NCBI GenBank assembly: GCA_019873735.1
Contig: JAIOAQ010000003.1
Span: 1 to 64,000 of the forward strand
Reading direction: 5' to 3'
Length of the DNA: 64,000 nucleotides
Origin: Chloroflexota bacterium
GTDB lineage: Bacteria > Chloroflexota > Anaerolineae > Anaerolineales > Villigracilaceae
Below the pieces are notes generated by a model that saw only the letters and a list, made by a program, of their open reading frames with translations, was not told the DNA's origin and ran no database searches. A program made the position numbers and the translations under genes. This document shows, one piece after another, positions 52,898 to 62,610 of this stretch (the stretch's first letter is position 1; each line of letters starts with the position of its first letter).

Positions 52898-54112
52898 CTA
52901 GGGATATACCAGAGCGACAAACACTCCCGGCGCCAGGTAAGCAACATTTTTGCTGGGCAGGTCAATCTTCATAATTGCGGCCTCTTCCCAGTTTTGGCCG
53001 CGGGCCTGGATGAGCAGCGTTTGCGTGTCGAGCCAGCCAACCGGCTGGATCCAGGCGGCCTTGCCGCCCGGCAGGGCGTTTCCGATCTCAATGTCGCTGA
53101 ACTCGGCCAGTACATTGCCGTTCAAGTCACCCACGCGTACGGTGGCGTGGAAAGTGGGCACGTCGGCCATCATCCAGCCTTCGCCTTCCATCCAGGCCAG
53201 ATAGCGTCCGTCTGGGGAAAAATGGGCATTGCCCGCCCCGCGCGGTTCAGATGCCGGGCGCAGGGGATAGGCCACCGAGGCGCCGCTTTGCAGGTCGCGC
53301 AGAGCCATGCCGCCTGGCTGGCCGCTTCCTGTGTTGGAGTAGGCCACCCGCGTATGGTCGGGAGAGAGATCCCAGGGAGCGGCTTCGTCTTCCAGGACCT
53401 GAAAAGTTTGGCCGCTGGCCACATCCAGATACCATAGTCCCTTGCGCGGCTCAAAGACGATATCGCCTCCGATGCCGTAGGCAATGCGCGTGTACCAGAC
53501 GCGCGTCGGCACATCATTAACGGCTTCCAGCAGGATGACCTTGATTGCCCAACTCTCGGGGTCGTCAATGGTCAGCAGCGGTGCGGCAGATGAGATGTTT
53601 TGTGCTGTACCAGCGTAGATTTTGCTGCGCAGACTGGTAGGGAGGTATTCCAGTTGCGAAAAGGCGATGACCGGTCTGGCTGGAATGCCTGTCAGACCCA
53701 TGAAGGATTCGCCCTGCGAGAGGGTAAACGCCTGGCCGTTGGGGTCGCGGTAGACCAGCGATTCGCCATTGTCAAACACGAAATACAACAATGGCACGGT
53801 CTGACTGCCGGCCGGCATGGATCCGGCAATATGGAGGCGGTCTGCTTCCCAAAAGGCGGATTCTGGTCCTTGAATTTCGGCGTACTTGGTGCCGTTTTTT
53901 TCGCGGAACTCGATGGTGTGACCCACAACTGCCGCAAAACCGCGCACGGCCGATATGCCTTGAGGGCTCGCTTCAGATGGCGGCGCTGAAGATTCCGTCG
54001 GCGGCTCGGCCGGTAAACCTGGCGGGGTAGCCTGCGGACTTTGCGGCAAGATGGTCTGACAGGCCAGGATCACAAGTAGCAAACTCGTTAGGAGAAGCCA
54101 GCGTAGGTTCAT
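52898..54112 (-). CDS. Lipoprotein with PD40 beta-propeller
   Basis: 404 residues from ATG 54112. The lipobox is LLVILAC (Cys near 18), followed by a Pro/Ser linker. The globular part has PD40/WD40-like blades (WDLSPDHTRVAYSNT, FSPDGRYLAWMEGE), so it probably forms a beta-propeller outside the membrane. It shares this design with the gene at 57391. Stop is 1 base from the PGI/PMI stop on the other strand. Confidence 0.78.
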   Translation of the reverse strand: MNLRWLLLTSLLLVILACQTILPQSPQATPPGLPAEPPTESSAPPSEASPQGISAVRGFAAVVGHTIEFREKNGTKYAEIQGPESAFWEADRLHIAGSMPAGSQTVPLLYFVFDNGESLVYRDPNGQAFTLSQGESFMGLTGIPARPVIAFSQLEYLPTSLRSKIYAGTAQNISSAAPLLTIDDPESWAIKVILLEAVNDVPTRVWYTRIAYGIGGDIVFEPRKGLWYLDVASGQTFQVLEDEAAPWDLSPDHTRVAYSNTGSGQPGGMALRDLQSGASVAYPLRPASEPRGAGNAHFSPDGRYLAWMEGEGWMMADVPTFHATVRVGDLNGNVLAEFSDIEIGNALPGGKAAWIQPVGWLDTQTLLIQARGQNWEEAAIMKIDLPSKNVAYLAPGVFVALVYP

Positions 54113-54129
54113 GATCGCACCTCTCGTAA

Positions 54130-56664
54130 TTATGGTTGGAGACAAGGAAGAATGGAATCCCCGGCTCCGTCTGGTGATTGCGTGTTGCCGTCCTGGTCGT
54201 AGATTTTGACAAATTGAATGTGGCCAAATTGCTTCAGGTTGAACATCAAGGGCTGGACAATCGTATAACCAGAAGCCTCAGGGAAACAGGTGCCTTTCAA
54301 ATACACCCGTGCCACCCCATCGGCAATTTCCAGTTTGGTGTAGCCTGTGAAGCCGCTGTAGATTCCAATCCAGCCCCAACTGCGTTCGGTGGCGCCTGGG
54401 CCTTTGAAGTACTCGGTTAGGGCTGTGCCCGGCTGATTGTTGCTGGGCGCCCAGCGGACACCGGCCACTTCATAGGGTGTCAGGCCGGCTTTGTAACGTT
54501 TGCCATCTACAAAATAGACGTTGATCAGCGTCCATTGGGGAGTGGCGGTAGGACGGATGGTGCGGGTCGGCGTGGGTGTGCGCGTCGGCGTGGAAGTTGG
54601 GGTGGGCGTCAATGTCGGCGTTGGCGTTTTGGTGGGGGCATTTGCCGGGTCGAGACAGGAGGGGATGGAGTCGCCCTGCCCGTCTGGATTTTGAGTCTGT
54701 TCGTCCTGGTCGTAGACTTTGACGTATTGGATGAACGGGTACTGGCGAAGATTGGCCTGAATCAGGTCTGCAACCGTGTAGGTCTCTCCATTGTACTGAC
54801 AATTGCCCTTCAAAAAGACGCGGGCCGTGCCGTCCTGTACCTCCAGCCGGCTGAAGCCTGTGAAGCCGTTGTAGATTCCAATCCAGCCCCAACTGCGTTC
54901 GGTCGCGCCTGGGCCTTTGAAGTACTCGCGCAGGGATTGTTCAGCCAGGTTGGAGGATGAGGTCACCCAGCGCGTGCCTGTCACTTCGTAGGGGGGCGTG
55001 CCGCTTGCCAGACGGTAACGGTTGGCAAAGACGACTCCGATTTTCGTATAGGGCGGGGTCGCAGTCGGCAGGCGGGTGTGTGTGGCGGTGGGCGTGCGCG
55101 AGGGGGTGAAGGTGAGGGTGGGTGTACGTGTGGCGGTGGGCGTGCGCGTGGCGGTCGGCGTACGCGAAGCGGTAGGTGTGCGCGAAGCCGTCGGCGTCTT
55201 GCTCGCCGTGGACGTAAACGTGGGTGTACGCGTGTGCGTGGCAGTATAGGTGGCGGTTGGCGTGCGGGTAACCGTTGCTGTGCGGGTCGCGGTGGGTGTG
55301 CGGGTAGCGGTTGGGGTTCGTGTGACGGTGGCAGTAAAGGTGACCGTAGGCGTAACCGTGGGCGGCACTTCATCCAGGTAGACGAATTTGACCGCGTCGG
55401 CGCCTACCTCCAACGTGTCATAGTCGGCGGGCTGATCTTGTGTCTTGTTGGACAGGCGGATGTACTCGCTGCCCTGGCGGTTGAAAACGTATTTCCCCGC
55501 ATATACCCACCCGTCTTTGACGTAAAAGCCGTTGGGGAAGACGTTTTGATTGATGATCACCTGGTGCGACTGGCCAGCATGATAGATGGTATAGATTGCA
55601 GCCTCACTCGTAGCATGGCCGTTAGGAATGCGGATGTAAACCGCGTACGTTCCGGCTTTGGCCGCCTCGGGCAAAGTCCATGTGCCGGTGCAGGTGGCTG
55701 CACTGCTGGCCTTGCGGTAATGCAGGTTGCCGTTCTCGGCAGCCGTGCTGGAGACTGTGGCGGTTTTCCAGCAACCTGCCGGCGATTGGGTGAAGCCGGA
55801 TTCACTATCATCTACAATAAACCCGCCTGCATAAACGGGCGGGTAGGGCAAGGCTTCACCAGAAGGCAAGAGTTTCTTGCTGTAATATACCAGGCTTGGG
55901 TAGTTTACCCACAGCGATTGCGGCTGATTGGACGTCCAGGGGTCGGCGCCGTTGCCTTTCCAGCCGTAAGGGTCCACGCGCTGATTCTGTGGGTTGAGAA
56001 CGCTGAAATGCAAATGGGGGCCGGTGGAATTTCCGGTATTGCCGCTGATGCCGATTACTTCGCCGTGTGGAATGTTCGCGCAGCCGTTGGTAGGACAGGC
56101 CTGCACGGCCAGGGCGCTCATGTGTCCGTAAACGGTAGAATATCCGTTGGGATGATGCAGGCGGACGTATAACCCCAATCCAAACGTATGGTCTTCAGGA
56201 TTGTTCCAGCCGGCTGCGGTGACCCGGTCCGCGTCGGCCGCAGCGTATAGCGGACGGTAACTCAGGCCGTAATCGGTGCCGTCGTGTCCATTGTAGGCGA
56301 TCCAATCTCCCAGAGAGTAACTCCAGTAGATTTCATAGCCGAGATGGCAGACTCCGTCTTGCGGCGGGGGCGTGCCGGCCGGGGCCGGGACGGGGCAGTC
56401 CTTGCGCGCCTCGTGGCCGCTGAAAGCCACAATGCGTTTATCGGTTTTATCGTAGTTTGGGCTGGTATGGTCAAAGATAGATTCCTGCGAGGCCGAACCC
56501 GGATAAGGCGGGTAAAGAAACGGTTCAACCGACTGGACAGCGGCGCGTGCCAACAGGCGCGCCAGCGCCGCCGGTACCTGCAGCGGGTTGGGGGCCAGGA
56601 AGAAAACAAGCGCCAGGCCCGCAGCCAGCAGGGCGAGTAGATGTGCGCGTCTGCGTTTCACCAT
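54130..56664 (-). CDS. M23 peptidase with Thr-Pro linker and two GerMN-like C-terminal modules
   Basis: 844 residues. An N-terminal signal ([20 protein letters not shown]) leads to an M23/LytM metallopeptidase (about 110-245) with HDGTDYG, TVYGHMS and GPHLHFS zinc motifs. A beta-rich module (about 285-435; [19 protein letters not shown]) is followed by a long [13 protein letters not shown] linker (about 440-535), then two related modules of about 115 residues containing [19 protein letters not shown] and [19 protein letters not shown], resembling GerMN domains. It likely cuts peptidoglycan stems and binds the wall. Confidence 0.86.
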   Translation of the reverse strand: MVKRRRAHLLALLAAGLALVFFLAPNPLQVPAALARLLARAAVQSVEPFLYPPYPGSASQESIFDHTSPNYDKTDKRIVAFSGHEARKDCPVPAPAGTPPPQDGVCHLGYEIYWSYSLGDWIAYNGHDGTDYGLSYRPLYAAADADRVTAAGWNNPEDHTFGLGLYVRLHHPNGYSTVYGHMSALAVQACPTNGCANIPHGEVIGISGNTGNSTGPHLHFSVLNPQNQRVDPYGWKGNGADPWTSNQPQSLWVNYPSLVYYSKKLLPSGEALPYPPVYAGGFIVDDSESGFTQSPAGCWKTATVSSTAAENGNLHYRKASSAATCTGTWTLPEAAKAGTYAVYIRIPNGHATSEAAIYTIYHAGQSHQVIINQNVFPNGFYVKDGWVYAGKYVFNRQGSEYIRLSNKTQDQPADYDTLEVGADAVKFVYLDEVPPTVTPTVTFTATVTRTPTATRTPTATRTATVTRTPTATYTATHTRTPTFTSTASKTPTASRTPTASRTPTATRTPTATRTPTLTFTPSRTPTATHTRLPTATPPYTKIGVVFANRYRLASGTPPYEVTGTRWVTSSSNLAEQSLREYFKGPGATERSWGWIGIYNGFTGFSRLEVQDGTARVFLKGNCQYNGETYTVADLIQANLRQYPFIQYVKVYDQDEQTQNPDGQGDSIPSCLDPANAPTKTPTPTLTPTPTSTPTRTPTPTRTIRPTATPQWTLINVYFVDGKRYKAGLTPYEVAGVRWAPSNNQPGTALTEYFKGPGATERSWGWIGIYSGFTGYTKLEIADGVARVYLKGTCFPEASGYTIVQPLMFNLKQFGHIQFVKIYDQDGNTQSPDGAGDSILPCLQP

Positions 56665-56675
56665 CCCTCCTTATC

Positions 56676-57383
56676 TCAGGGTGCTGGGGTGACCTGGGCC
56701 AGCGGCACAGCCCGCAAGGTGGCCAGCACGGTTTCAGCAGCCTGCAGGCAGGCCTCAGGCTGTTCGGGCGGTACAGAGACCTGGAAACCGGTATATATCT
56801 CGGCCGGTATGCCGCCATAATAGGAAACAAATTCCAGGACATCATCTTTATAAGCCCGGTTGATCTCGTATTCAATCGGGCCAATCAGACGGGTTTCGCG
56901 TTCCGTGTTGAAACTCATGGGCAGGCCGCGACCAACCGTAGGAGCAATGACGCAATACGCTATCTCACGGTGTGCCAGCACAATCTGACCGAATTGATCT
57001 TCGGTTTGCGCCCACAGGTAAGGGTTGTAACTCAGGCGGAAATAAGTATCCGGCGCCGATTCGGCCAGATAGGTGGGCAGTCCATCCCAGTTTTCAATCG
57101 GCGGCAGATTCGGTTCCGGCGGGGCCACTTCCAGCGGCGGCAGCGGCGTCTCTGTTATCACGGCAGTAGAACGCTCAATGCCTGCAGCCTCAGCCGAAGC
57201 CACGGGCGTTACCTGGGTAGGCGGCTCTACGTTTTCGGCCTCGGCCGAAGCCACAGGCGTCGCCAGGACAGGCGGCTCTTCGGTCTGTGGAGGAACGGTT
57301 ACCACCAGAGAATTGCCCGGAGAGCAGGCTGTCAGCCAGGCGACAATCAGGGTCAATAGGAGCGTGCGATTCAAACAGGTCAT
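56676..57383 (-). CDS. Putative lipoprotein with duplicated TPVASAEA segment
   Basis: 235 residues from ATG 57383. The lipobox is VAWLTAC (Cys near 20). Residues 40-75 hold two copies of VTPVASAEA separated by about 17 residues, a recent internal duplication in the linker. The C-terminal domain (about 95-230) has YLAESAPDTYFRLSYNPYLW. No family recognised. It follows the PD40 gene by 7 bases. Confidence 0.7.
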   Translation of the reverse strand: MTCLNRTLLLTLIVAWLTACSPGNSLVVTVPPQTEEPPVLATPVASAEAENVEPPTQVTPVASAEAAGIERSTAVITETPLPPLEVAPPEPNLPPIENWDGLPTYLAESAPDTYFRLSYNPYLWAQTEDQFGQIVLAHREIAYCVIAPTVGRGLPMSFNTERETRLIGPIEYEINRAYKDDVLEFVSYYGGIPAEIYTGFQVSVPPEQPEACLQAAETVLATLRAVPLAQVTPAP

Positions 57384-57390
57384 TGCGGCC

Positions 57391-58437
57391 TCACTTTCCA
57401 ATCCAGGCCGGACAGCATGCGCCGGTTTGCGTCAGGGCGGTGGTTTCACCTGTGGTCACGTTGTAAGCCCACAAATTCATTTTACCATCTAAACTGAGTG
57501 GAAAGACAATGAATGTGCCGTCCGGCGACCAGACAGGCGCGCCGACCCTGGCATCTTGGGGGCGGCTCACTGCGGACCTCGCGCCTGTTTCCGTTTCGAG
57601 GACGTAAATCCTCCCCTCCGGGTTCCCTGCCGTTTCGCCGGCCGAGGGCGCGGCCTCCTCGCGGCCGACGAAGGCGATCCATTTCCCGTCCGGCGACCAG
57701 GCCGGGGCGTAACCGCGGCCGGCATCTGCCGCGGAAAGAAAGCGCCTTTCGCCGCTGCTGATATCCAGCAGCCAGAGTTCGCCGGGCGGAAAGGGAATCG
57801 GCGTATCGGGCATCTGGATGTAGGCCACTTGCCGGCCGTCGGGAGACCAGCGCGGCAGGGCAAGGATGTACTCTTTCTCGGCAATCAGCAGGCGGGCGTT
57901 TTTTCCGTTCAGGTCTGCGATCCACAGTTCACTGCCGAATCCAAGGCCGGGCGTCTGGGCGTAGACCAGCGTCTGAGAATCTGGCGAGCAGGCCAGGGCG
58001 TAGGTCGAAGCGGGGAGGGGCAGACGGGTTACCCTGCCGTTGTCCAGATTCACGCGCAAGACGCGCGCATCCCCGAGCGAGTCGGCCAGCAGGTACAGGC
58101 TGTTTCCCTCCGCATTCCAGGATAGGAAGCGGGTGTCAACCGGTTCGGCCAGCGGACGGCCGAATTTGCCGCCCGAAAGGTCTGCCACCTCGGTCAGCGG
58201 GCCAAAAGCACAGTCAAGCAGAATGGCCAGGTAGGCGCCCTGCGGGGCCGGATACAGGCTGCGGATGGTGCAGCCATCTGGCGGCGAAAATTCAAGCGCC
58301 GAGGCTTCAGCCCGCCAGTCGGTGCGGGTCATGATCTGATTGTCTTGCGCATAGACAAGCGTGGCGGGCAGGGCCGGCCGGACGCTGCAGGCGGCGATGA
58401 GTATGGCAAAGCAAACACAAATGCTCAGGCGCGGCAT
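57391..58437 (-). CDS. TolB-like beta-propeller lipoprotein
   Basis: 348 residues with a lipobox (ILIAACS, Cys near 16). At least four PD40 blades: CSPDSQTLVYAQT, WSPDGRQVAYIQM, WSPDGKWIAFVGR and WSPDGTFIVFPL. Proteins of this form are extracytoplasmic binding or sensing modules. First gene of a four-gene minus-strand lipoprotein/peptidase run. Confidence 0.82.
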   Translation of the reverse strand: MPRLSICVCFAILIAACSVRPALPATLVYAQDNQIMTRTDWRAEASALEFSPPDGCTIRSLYPAPQGAYLAILLDCAFGPLTEVADLSGGKFGRPLAEPVDTRFLSWNAEGNSLYLLADSLGDARVLRVNLDNGRVTRLPLPASTYALACSPDSQTLVYAQTPGLGFGSELWIADLNGKNARLLIAEKEYILALPRWSPDGRQVAYIQMPDTPIPFPPGELWLLDISSGERRFLSAADAGRGYAPAWSPDGKWIAFVGREEAAPSAGETAGNPEGRIYVLETETGARSAVSRPQDARVGAPVWSPDGTFIVFPLSLDGKMNLWAYNVTTGETTALTQTGACCPAWIGK

Positions 58438-58447
58438 GATGGAATTA

Positions 58448-58462
58448 TAGCGTTATAATCGC
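58448..58462 (+). promoter_or_regulatory. -10 box upstream of surE
   Basis: TATAAT at 58454-58459, 39 bases before ATG 58498. It also lies just outside the divergent PD40 gene. Confidence 0.5.
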
Positions 58463-58497
58463 AGGCATGAAAACTCACATTTTTGGGTCGGTACGCG

Positions 58498-59262
58498 ATG
58501 CACATTCTTGTTACCAACGATGACGGTATTTCTGCCCCCGGCTTGTTGGCCCTGGCAGCAGCCATGCGGCCGCTGGGCAAGGTGACTGTCCTGGCGCCTG
58601 ATCATAACTGGTCGGCGTCGGGGCATGTTAAGACCATGAATCGGCCTTTGCGCGTTTTCGATGCGCAGTTGAGCGATGGCAGCCCGGCTTTGGCCAGCGA
58701 CGGGGCGCCTTCGGATTGTGTGGCGCTGGCCCTGCTGGGCGTGGTGCCGGAGCCGGTTGACCTGGTGGTTTCGGGAATCAACCCGAATGCGAATATCGGC
58801 TACGACGTGACCTACTCGGGGACGGTCACGGCGGCGATGGAAGCGGTCATCGCGGGTGTGCCGGGCATAGCCGTTTCCCTCGATTCGCCGGATGGCTTTG
58901 TAGGCACGCTTGATTTTTCCGGTGCAGGACGCGCGGCGCAAGTGGTTGCGCGTCAGGTGATTCGTTATGGGCTGCCGGCCGGGGTGCTGCTGAATGTCAA
59001 TGTGCCTTATTTGCCTTTTGAGCGGTTCCGGGGTTTTGCCGTTACCCGGCATGGGATGCGCGTCTATCGGGATGCGCTGGATGCGCGCAAAGATCCGCGC
59101 GGCAGGCCCTACTACTGGATTGGCGGAGAGCACCCCACCGGCATCCCCGAAGACGGCACCGATTTTGGGGCCATGAAGGCCGGTTACGTTTCGGTTACTC
59201 CGCTGCACCTGGATTTGACCGCCTATGGTGCCATCGAGAGCCTGAGACAATGGGAGTGGTAG
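58498..59262 (+). CDS. surE: 5'-nucleotidase / survival protein SurE
   Basis: 254 residues from ATG 58498. ILVTNDDGISAPGLLAL with the NDD metal site, APDHNWSASGH, and VSGINPNANIGYDVTYSGTV are diagnostic. SurE removes phosphate from nucleoside monophosphates and short polyphosphates under stress. Followed by a 106-nt element. Confidence 0.95.
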   Translation: MHILVTNDDGISAPGLLALAAAMRPLGKVTVLAPDHNWSASGHVKTMNRPLRVFDAQLSDGSPALASDGAPSDCVALALLGVVPEPVDLVVSGINPNANIGYDVTYSGTVTAAMEAVIAGVPGIAVSLDSPDGFVGTLDFSGAGRAAQVVARQVIRYGLPAGVLLNVNVPYLPFERFRGFAVTRHGMRVYRDALDARKDPRGRPYYWIGGEHPTGIPEDGTDFGAMKAGYVSVTPLHLDLTAYGAIESLRQWEW

Positions 59263-59318
59263 CGGTCATCTGCAAGGTGACTGCGTTATTCTCTTGAAAA
59301 GGATAAGAGCCTATTCTC

Positions 59319-59423
59319 AATCCTCCCGCAGGTTCAAACAAGGCTGGCAACCAATGCCGGCAATCATGGAGACACCTCTGACTTGGATATTGTGCCAAAA
59401 CCTGCGGCAGGGTAAAACGTTAC
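59319..59423 (+). repeat. 105-nt structured element, copy 5
   Basis: 5' arm AATCCTCCCGCAGGTT and 3' arm AACCTGCGGCAGGGT pair with two mismatches. The GCTGG/CCGGC hairpin keeps pairing by U·G. TTGG/CCAA and ATTGTGCCAAAACC are intact. It lies 57 bases after surE and 17 before the aldo-keto reductase ATG, so it contains or abuts that gene's leader. Confidence 0.82.
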
Positions 59424-59439
59424 CGAAAAGGAGCATCAA

Positions 59440-60435
59440 ATGCCTTACATTGCTTATGAAACCCGTTATGATTCCATGCCCTATGTCCGTTGCGGGCGCT
59501 CTGGCCTGAAACTGCCGCCCATCTCACTTGGCTGGTGGTACAACTTTGGCGGCGTGGATGTATTTGAGAACAGCCGCGCAATTGCCCGTTATGCTTTTGA
59601 CCGCGGTATCATCCATTTTGACCTGGCCAATAACTATGGCCCGCCGCCGGGCTCGGCCGAGGAAACACTGGGCAAACTGATGAAGCAGGATTTTGCTCCC
59701 TACCGCGATGAGTTGATCATTTCTACCAAAGCAGGCTACGACATGTGGCCCGGCCCTTATGGCAATTGGGGCTCGCGCAAATTTTTGCTTGCCAGCCTCG
59801 ACCAGTCTCTCAAGCGGATGGGGCTGGAATATGTGGATATTTTCTACCATCACCGCCCGGATCCGGAGACGCCGCTGGAAGAGAGCATGGGGGCGTTGGC
59901 TTCTGCCGTGCGGCAGGGGAAGGCGCTCTATGTTGGCCTCTCGAATTACAACCCGGAACAAACCCGGCAGGCGGCCAAAATCTTGCGCGATTTGGGAACC
60001 CCCTGTGTCATTCATCAGCCGCGCTACAACATGTTCGACCGTTGGATTGAAGACGAGTTGCTGGATGTGCTGGAGGCCGAGGGCATTGGCTGCATCGTCT
60101 TCTCGCCTCTCGCGCAGGGACAGTTGACCGGCCGTTACCTGGACGGAATCCCATCTGGAGCGCGTGCCACCCGCACCGAACGCGTCTGGCTGACGCCCAA
60201 AGATGTAGAAGCCAACCTGCCCAAGGTGCGTAAATTGAACGAAATTGCCAAAAAACGCGGTCAGTCACTGGCGCAGATGGCCATTGCCTGGGTGTTGCGC
60301 AAGCCGCAGGTGACTTCGGCCTTGATTGGCGCCAGCAACGTTCAGCAATTGGCGGATAACCTGGCCGCGCTGAACAACCTCGATTTCAGCGAGGAGGAAT
60401 TGCAGGCCATCGAGGCGATCTTGAGCGGGGCATGA
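59440..60435 (+). CDS. Aldo/keto reductase, YghZ-like
   Basis: 331 residues from ATG 59440, with AAGGAG upstream. The catalytic set of the AKR TIM barrel is present: FDLANNYGPPPGSAEETLG (Asp and Tyr), STKAGYDMWPGPYG (Lys) and FYHHRPDPETP (His). The sequence resembles E. coli YghZ (L-glyceraldehyde-3-phosphate reductase) and the K+ channel beta-like group. NADPH-dependent reduction of aldehydes is likely. The C-terminal SALIGASNVQQLADN is typical. Confidence 0.92.
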   Translation: MPYIAYETRYDSMPYVRCGRSGLKLPPISLGWWYNFGGVDVFENSRAIARYAFDRGIIHFDLANNYGPPPGSAEETLGKLMKQDFAPYRDELIISTKAGYDMWPGPYGNWGSRKFLLASLDQSLKRMGLEYVDIFYHHRPDPETPLEESMGALASAVRQGKALYVGLSNYNPEQTRQAAKILRDLGTPCVIHQPRYNMFDRWIEDELLDVLEAEGIGCIVFSPLAQGQLTGRYLDGIPSGARATRTERVWLTPKDVEANLPKVRKLNEIAKKRGQSLAQMAIAWVLRKPQVTSALIGASNVQQLADNLAALNNLDFSEEELQAIEAILSGA

Positions 60436-60466
60436 CTCCCTTTTAGGAAATTGCTGGATAACGCAA

Positions 60467-60506
60467 GCGTCCCAAAGGTCAGCCTAAGCACCTTTGGGAC
60501 GCTTTG
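60467..60506. terminator. Bidirectional terminator, reductase / phosphatase-superfamily gene
   Basis: GCGTCCCAAAGGT (60467-60479) pairs perfectly with ACCTTTGGGACGC (60490-60502), followed by TTTG. Confidence 0.8.
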
Positions 60507-60528
60507 TGATAGGGTTGGATTGCCGTTT

Positions 60529-61918
60529 TCAGGCGTAGCCTGCGTTGGCCTGTTGCAGGTGGCGCAGCAGTTCGTTCTGGAGGTCTTTGGCGAGTGCGGG
60601 CTGAGAATCGATCAGGTTGTTGAGTTCTTCAGGGTCGGTCTCGAGGTTGTAGAGTTCGAAGAAGTCGTAATCGGATGAAGTGTAGTAGGTGAGTTTGTAG
60701 GGGCCTTTGTACATGGCGACCGAGACCTTGCGCAGACGTTCGAAGGAGGAGTTGCTCTTGGCTTCGACCGAGAAGGTGACGCGCTGCGGGTCTGGGCTGC
60801 CGCCCAGGGTGGGGAGGGGGCTTCCTTCGGCCCAGTCGGGGATGGGGTTGCCGGTGAGTGCGGCGAGGGTAGGCAGCAGGTCAATGCTGTTTGTGGGGGT
60901 GTGGACGTCCACCCGCTGGCGCTGGCCTGGGGCCGAGATGAGCAGGGGGATGTGTACCAGCGGCTCAAAGAGCAGAGGCGTGATATGCCGTAATGTCCCG
61001 CGCTCAAAACATTCGCCGTGGTCGGCGGTGACGATGAGGTAGGAGGTATCGAGCAGGCCGGTGTTTTGCAGGGCGTCGAGCAGGAGGCCGAAGTAGTGGT
61101 CGGCGCTGGCGATGTACTCGTCGTAGAGTTTTCTGCGGTTGGCGACTTTCTGAGGGGGGTTCTTGCCGCCGAGCGGGTGGCGGGGCTTTTCGATGGGGGA
61201 GAAGTTGTCGTTTTTGAAACGGTCGAAGAAGTCGCGGTGAGGGCGGTAGGGTTCGTGGACAGACCAGAGGTGGCAGTAGGCAATGAAGGGTGTGGGGAGT
61301 GCGGGGAGGGTCTGGGCGAGGCCCTGGAAGAGGTGGTCGAGGCGGAAGGCGATGGGGAGCAGGCCTGTGGCGGGCAGGCCGAGAGGGTAGTCGTTGGCCT
61401 GCTGCTGGAGGTGGGCGAGGCTGCGCTGGTAGGCGAGGCGTTCAGAGAGGCCGAGCAGGAGGGATGCGGGCGGGTCGTCGTCCTGGAAGAGGAAGTCGTC
61501 GGTGGAGCGGTAGGCGGCGTTGAGGTCGTTTGGGAGGGCTTTGCCGATGACCTGGGAGAAGGCGGCGAAGGAATCTGGTGGTAGGATGGTATCGAGGTCT
61601 TGGTTGAACTGGTTGAAGATGTGGTTGGCCCACAGGTTTTGGGAGAAGGCGAAGCGGTGGTAGGCTGAGGAGGTGGTGTGGAAGAGGTTGTGTGGGGTGA
61701 GGGAGCGTTTCATCAGGCCGGCCATGTTGATGGCGCGGTGAGTCCAGGGGTAGAGGCCTGTGAGCAGGGAGGCGGTGCCTGGGACGGTGAAGTTGCCTGC
61801 GGAGTGGTGGTTGTGGAAGACGGTGGCGCGTTGGGCGAAGCGTTGGAGGTTGGGGGTGGTGGGGCGCGGGTAGCCATAGAGGGAGAGGTTGCGCGCGCTC
61901 ATGGCGTCGAAGAGGATG
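60529..61918. repeat. 1.39-kb direct repeat, first copy
   Basis: Covers most of hydrolase copy 1 and recurs at 62611-64000 with an offset of about 2083 bases and only a handful of substitutions. The 693 bases between carry the membrane-protein gene. Confidence 0.9.
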
Positions 61919-62034
61919 AGGATGACGTTTGGCCTGGGCGGCTGGAGCAGGCCTGGGGTCAGGTGCGAAGCGGCCAGGGCGGCGGGCAGGATGGCAGAGA
62001 GTTTGAGAAAGTCGCGCCGGGAGAGTCCAGTCAT
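60529..62034 (-). CDS. Sulfatase-like hydrolase, alkaline phosphatase superfamily, copy 1
   Basis: 501 residues with a twin-arginine signal (RRDFLKLSAILPAALAASHL). Core motifs: NVILILFDAMSARNLSLYGY, a TASLLTGLYP block, TADHGECFERGTLRHI with metal-binding DH. In sulfatases the TASLLTG block is preceded by CxPxR, where Cys becomes formylglycine; here it is NFTVPGTASLLTG, with Thr in the Cys position and Thr for the Arg. A Thr nucleophile is used in phosphoglycerol/phosphoethanolamine transferases of this superfamily, so sulfatase activity is unlikely. Nearly identical to the gene at 62612. Confidence 0.85.
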   Translation of the reverse strand: MTGLSRRDFLKLSAILPAALAASHLTPGLLQPPRPNVILILFDAMSARNLSLYGYPRPTTPNLQRFAQRATVFHNHHSAGNFTVPGTASLLTGLYPWTHRAINMAGLMKRSLTPHNLFHTTSSAYHRFAFSQNLWANHIFNQFNQDLDTILPPDSFAAFSQVIGKALPNDLNAAYRSTDDFLFQDDDPPASLLLGLSERLAYQRSLAHLQQQANDYPLGLPATGLLPIAFRLDHLFQGLAQTLPALPTPFIAYCHLWSVHEPYRPHRDFFDRFKNDNFSPIEKPRHPLGGKNPPQKVANRRKLYDEYIASADHYFGLLLDALQNTGLLDTSYLIVTADHGECFERGTLRHITPLLFEPLVHIPLLISAPGQRQRVDVHTPTNSIDLLPTLAALTGNPIPDWAEGSPLPTLGGSPDPQRVTFSVEAKSNSSFERLRKVSVAMYKGPYKLTYYTSSDYDFFELYNLETDPEELNNLIDSQPALAKDLQNELLRHLQQANAGYA

Positions 62035-62044
62035 GGAAGAAGCC

Positions 62045-62608
62045 TTACAGGATATTGCGAATCAATACGACCAGTGCTGAAATCAGACTGGCCGGAATAA
62101 AAAGATAGAGCAGCACAATGGCGCGGTCGGCAAGGGACTCGATGAGTTTCCGCAGAAAAGGCAATCGCCCGGCCAGGAACACCAGGAGGGCGGTTGCAAT
62201 CAGCACCTGGGGCGTGCGCGTAGTCATCAAGTGCAAGGGCGGCTCTTCCTTGACCGGAAAACGGTACAGGACATAGGCCGTGTACGTCAGCAGGGAAGCC
62301 AGCAAGGTGGCGCCCCGCGCGGTAAAGGTTTCAAGAAACCATTTGCGCGGCAGGACAAATGCCAGCAAAATTGGGAGCAGGACTGCCAGCACTGATTCGA
62401 ACAGGTTGACGGTAAGCGCGTAGGCCAGGCTGGTAAAGATTTCCCCAAGATTGAGATAGAAAAGCCAACTGGGAAGTTTCCAGAAAAACCAAAGCATGGT
62501 CCAGGTATAAATAAAAATTGCGCCGACAGCATAGACGGCAAGGATTTGCGGTAATTTGGGGAAGCGGCTTTTGATGGACACGGTTCTGCCTTTATAAAGG
62601 GGACTCAA
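62045..62608 (-). CDS. Membrane protein between the two duplicated hydrolases
   Basis: 187 residues with four to five TM helices (about 20-45, 50-80, 85-110, 140-160, 165-185). No family recognised. It lies 4 bases from the neighbouring hydrolase copies' ends, so all three are probably one operon and the protein may anchor or feed a lipid-linked substrate. Confidence 0.7.
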   Translation of the reverse strand: MSPLYKGRTVSIKSRFPKLPQILAVYAVGAIFIYTWTMLWFFWKLPSWLFYLNLGEIFTSLAYALTVNLFESVLAVLLPILLAFVLPRKWFLETFTARGATLLASLLTYTAYVLYRFPVKEEPPLHLMTTRTPQVLIATALLVFLAGRLPFLRKLIESLADRAIVLLYLFIPASLISALVVLIRNIL

Positions 62609-62610
62609 AT

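Noticed and set aside
61018-61584. Glu/Gly/Val-rich plus-strand frame in the phosphatase-superfamily gene (also at 63101)
   Set aside because: Shadow frame that duplicates exactly with the gene copy; composition is artefactual.
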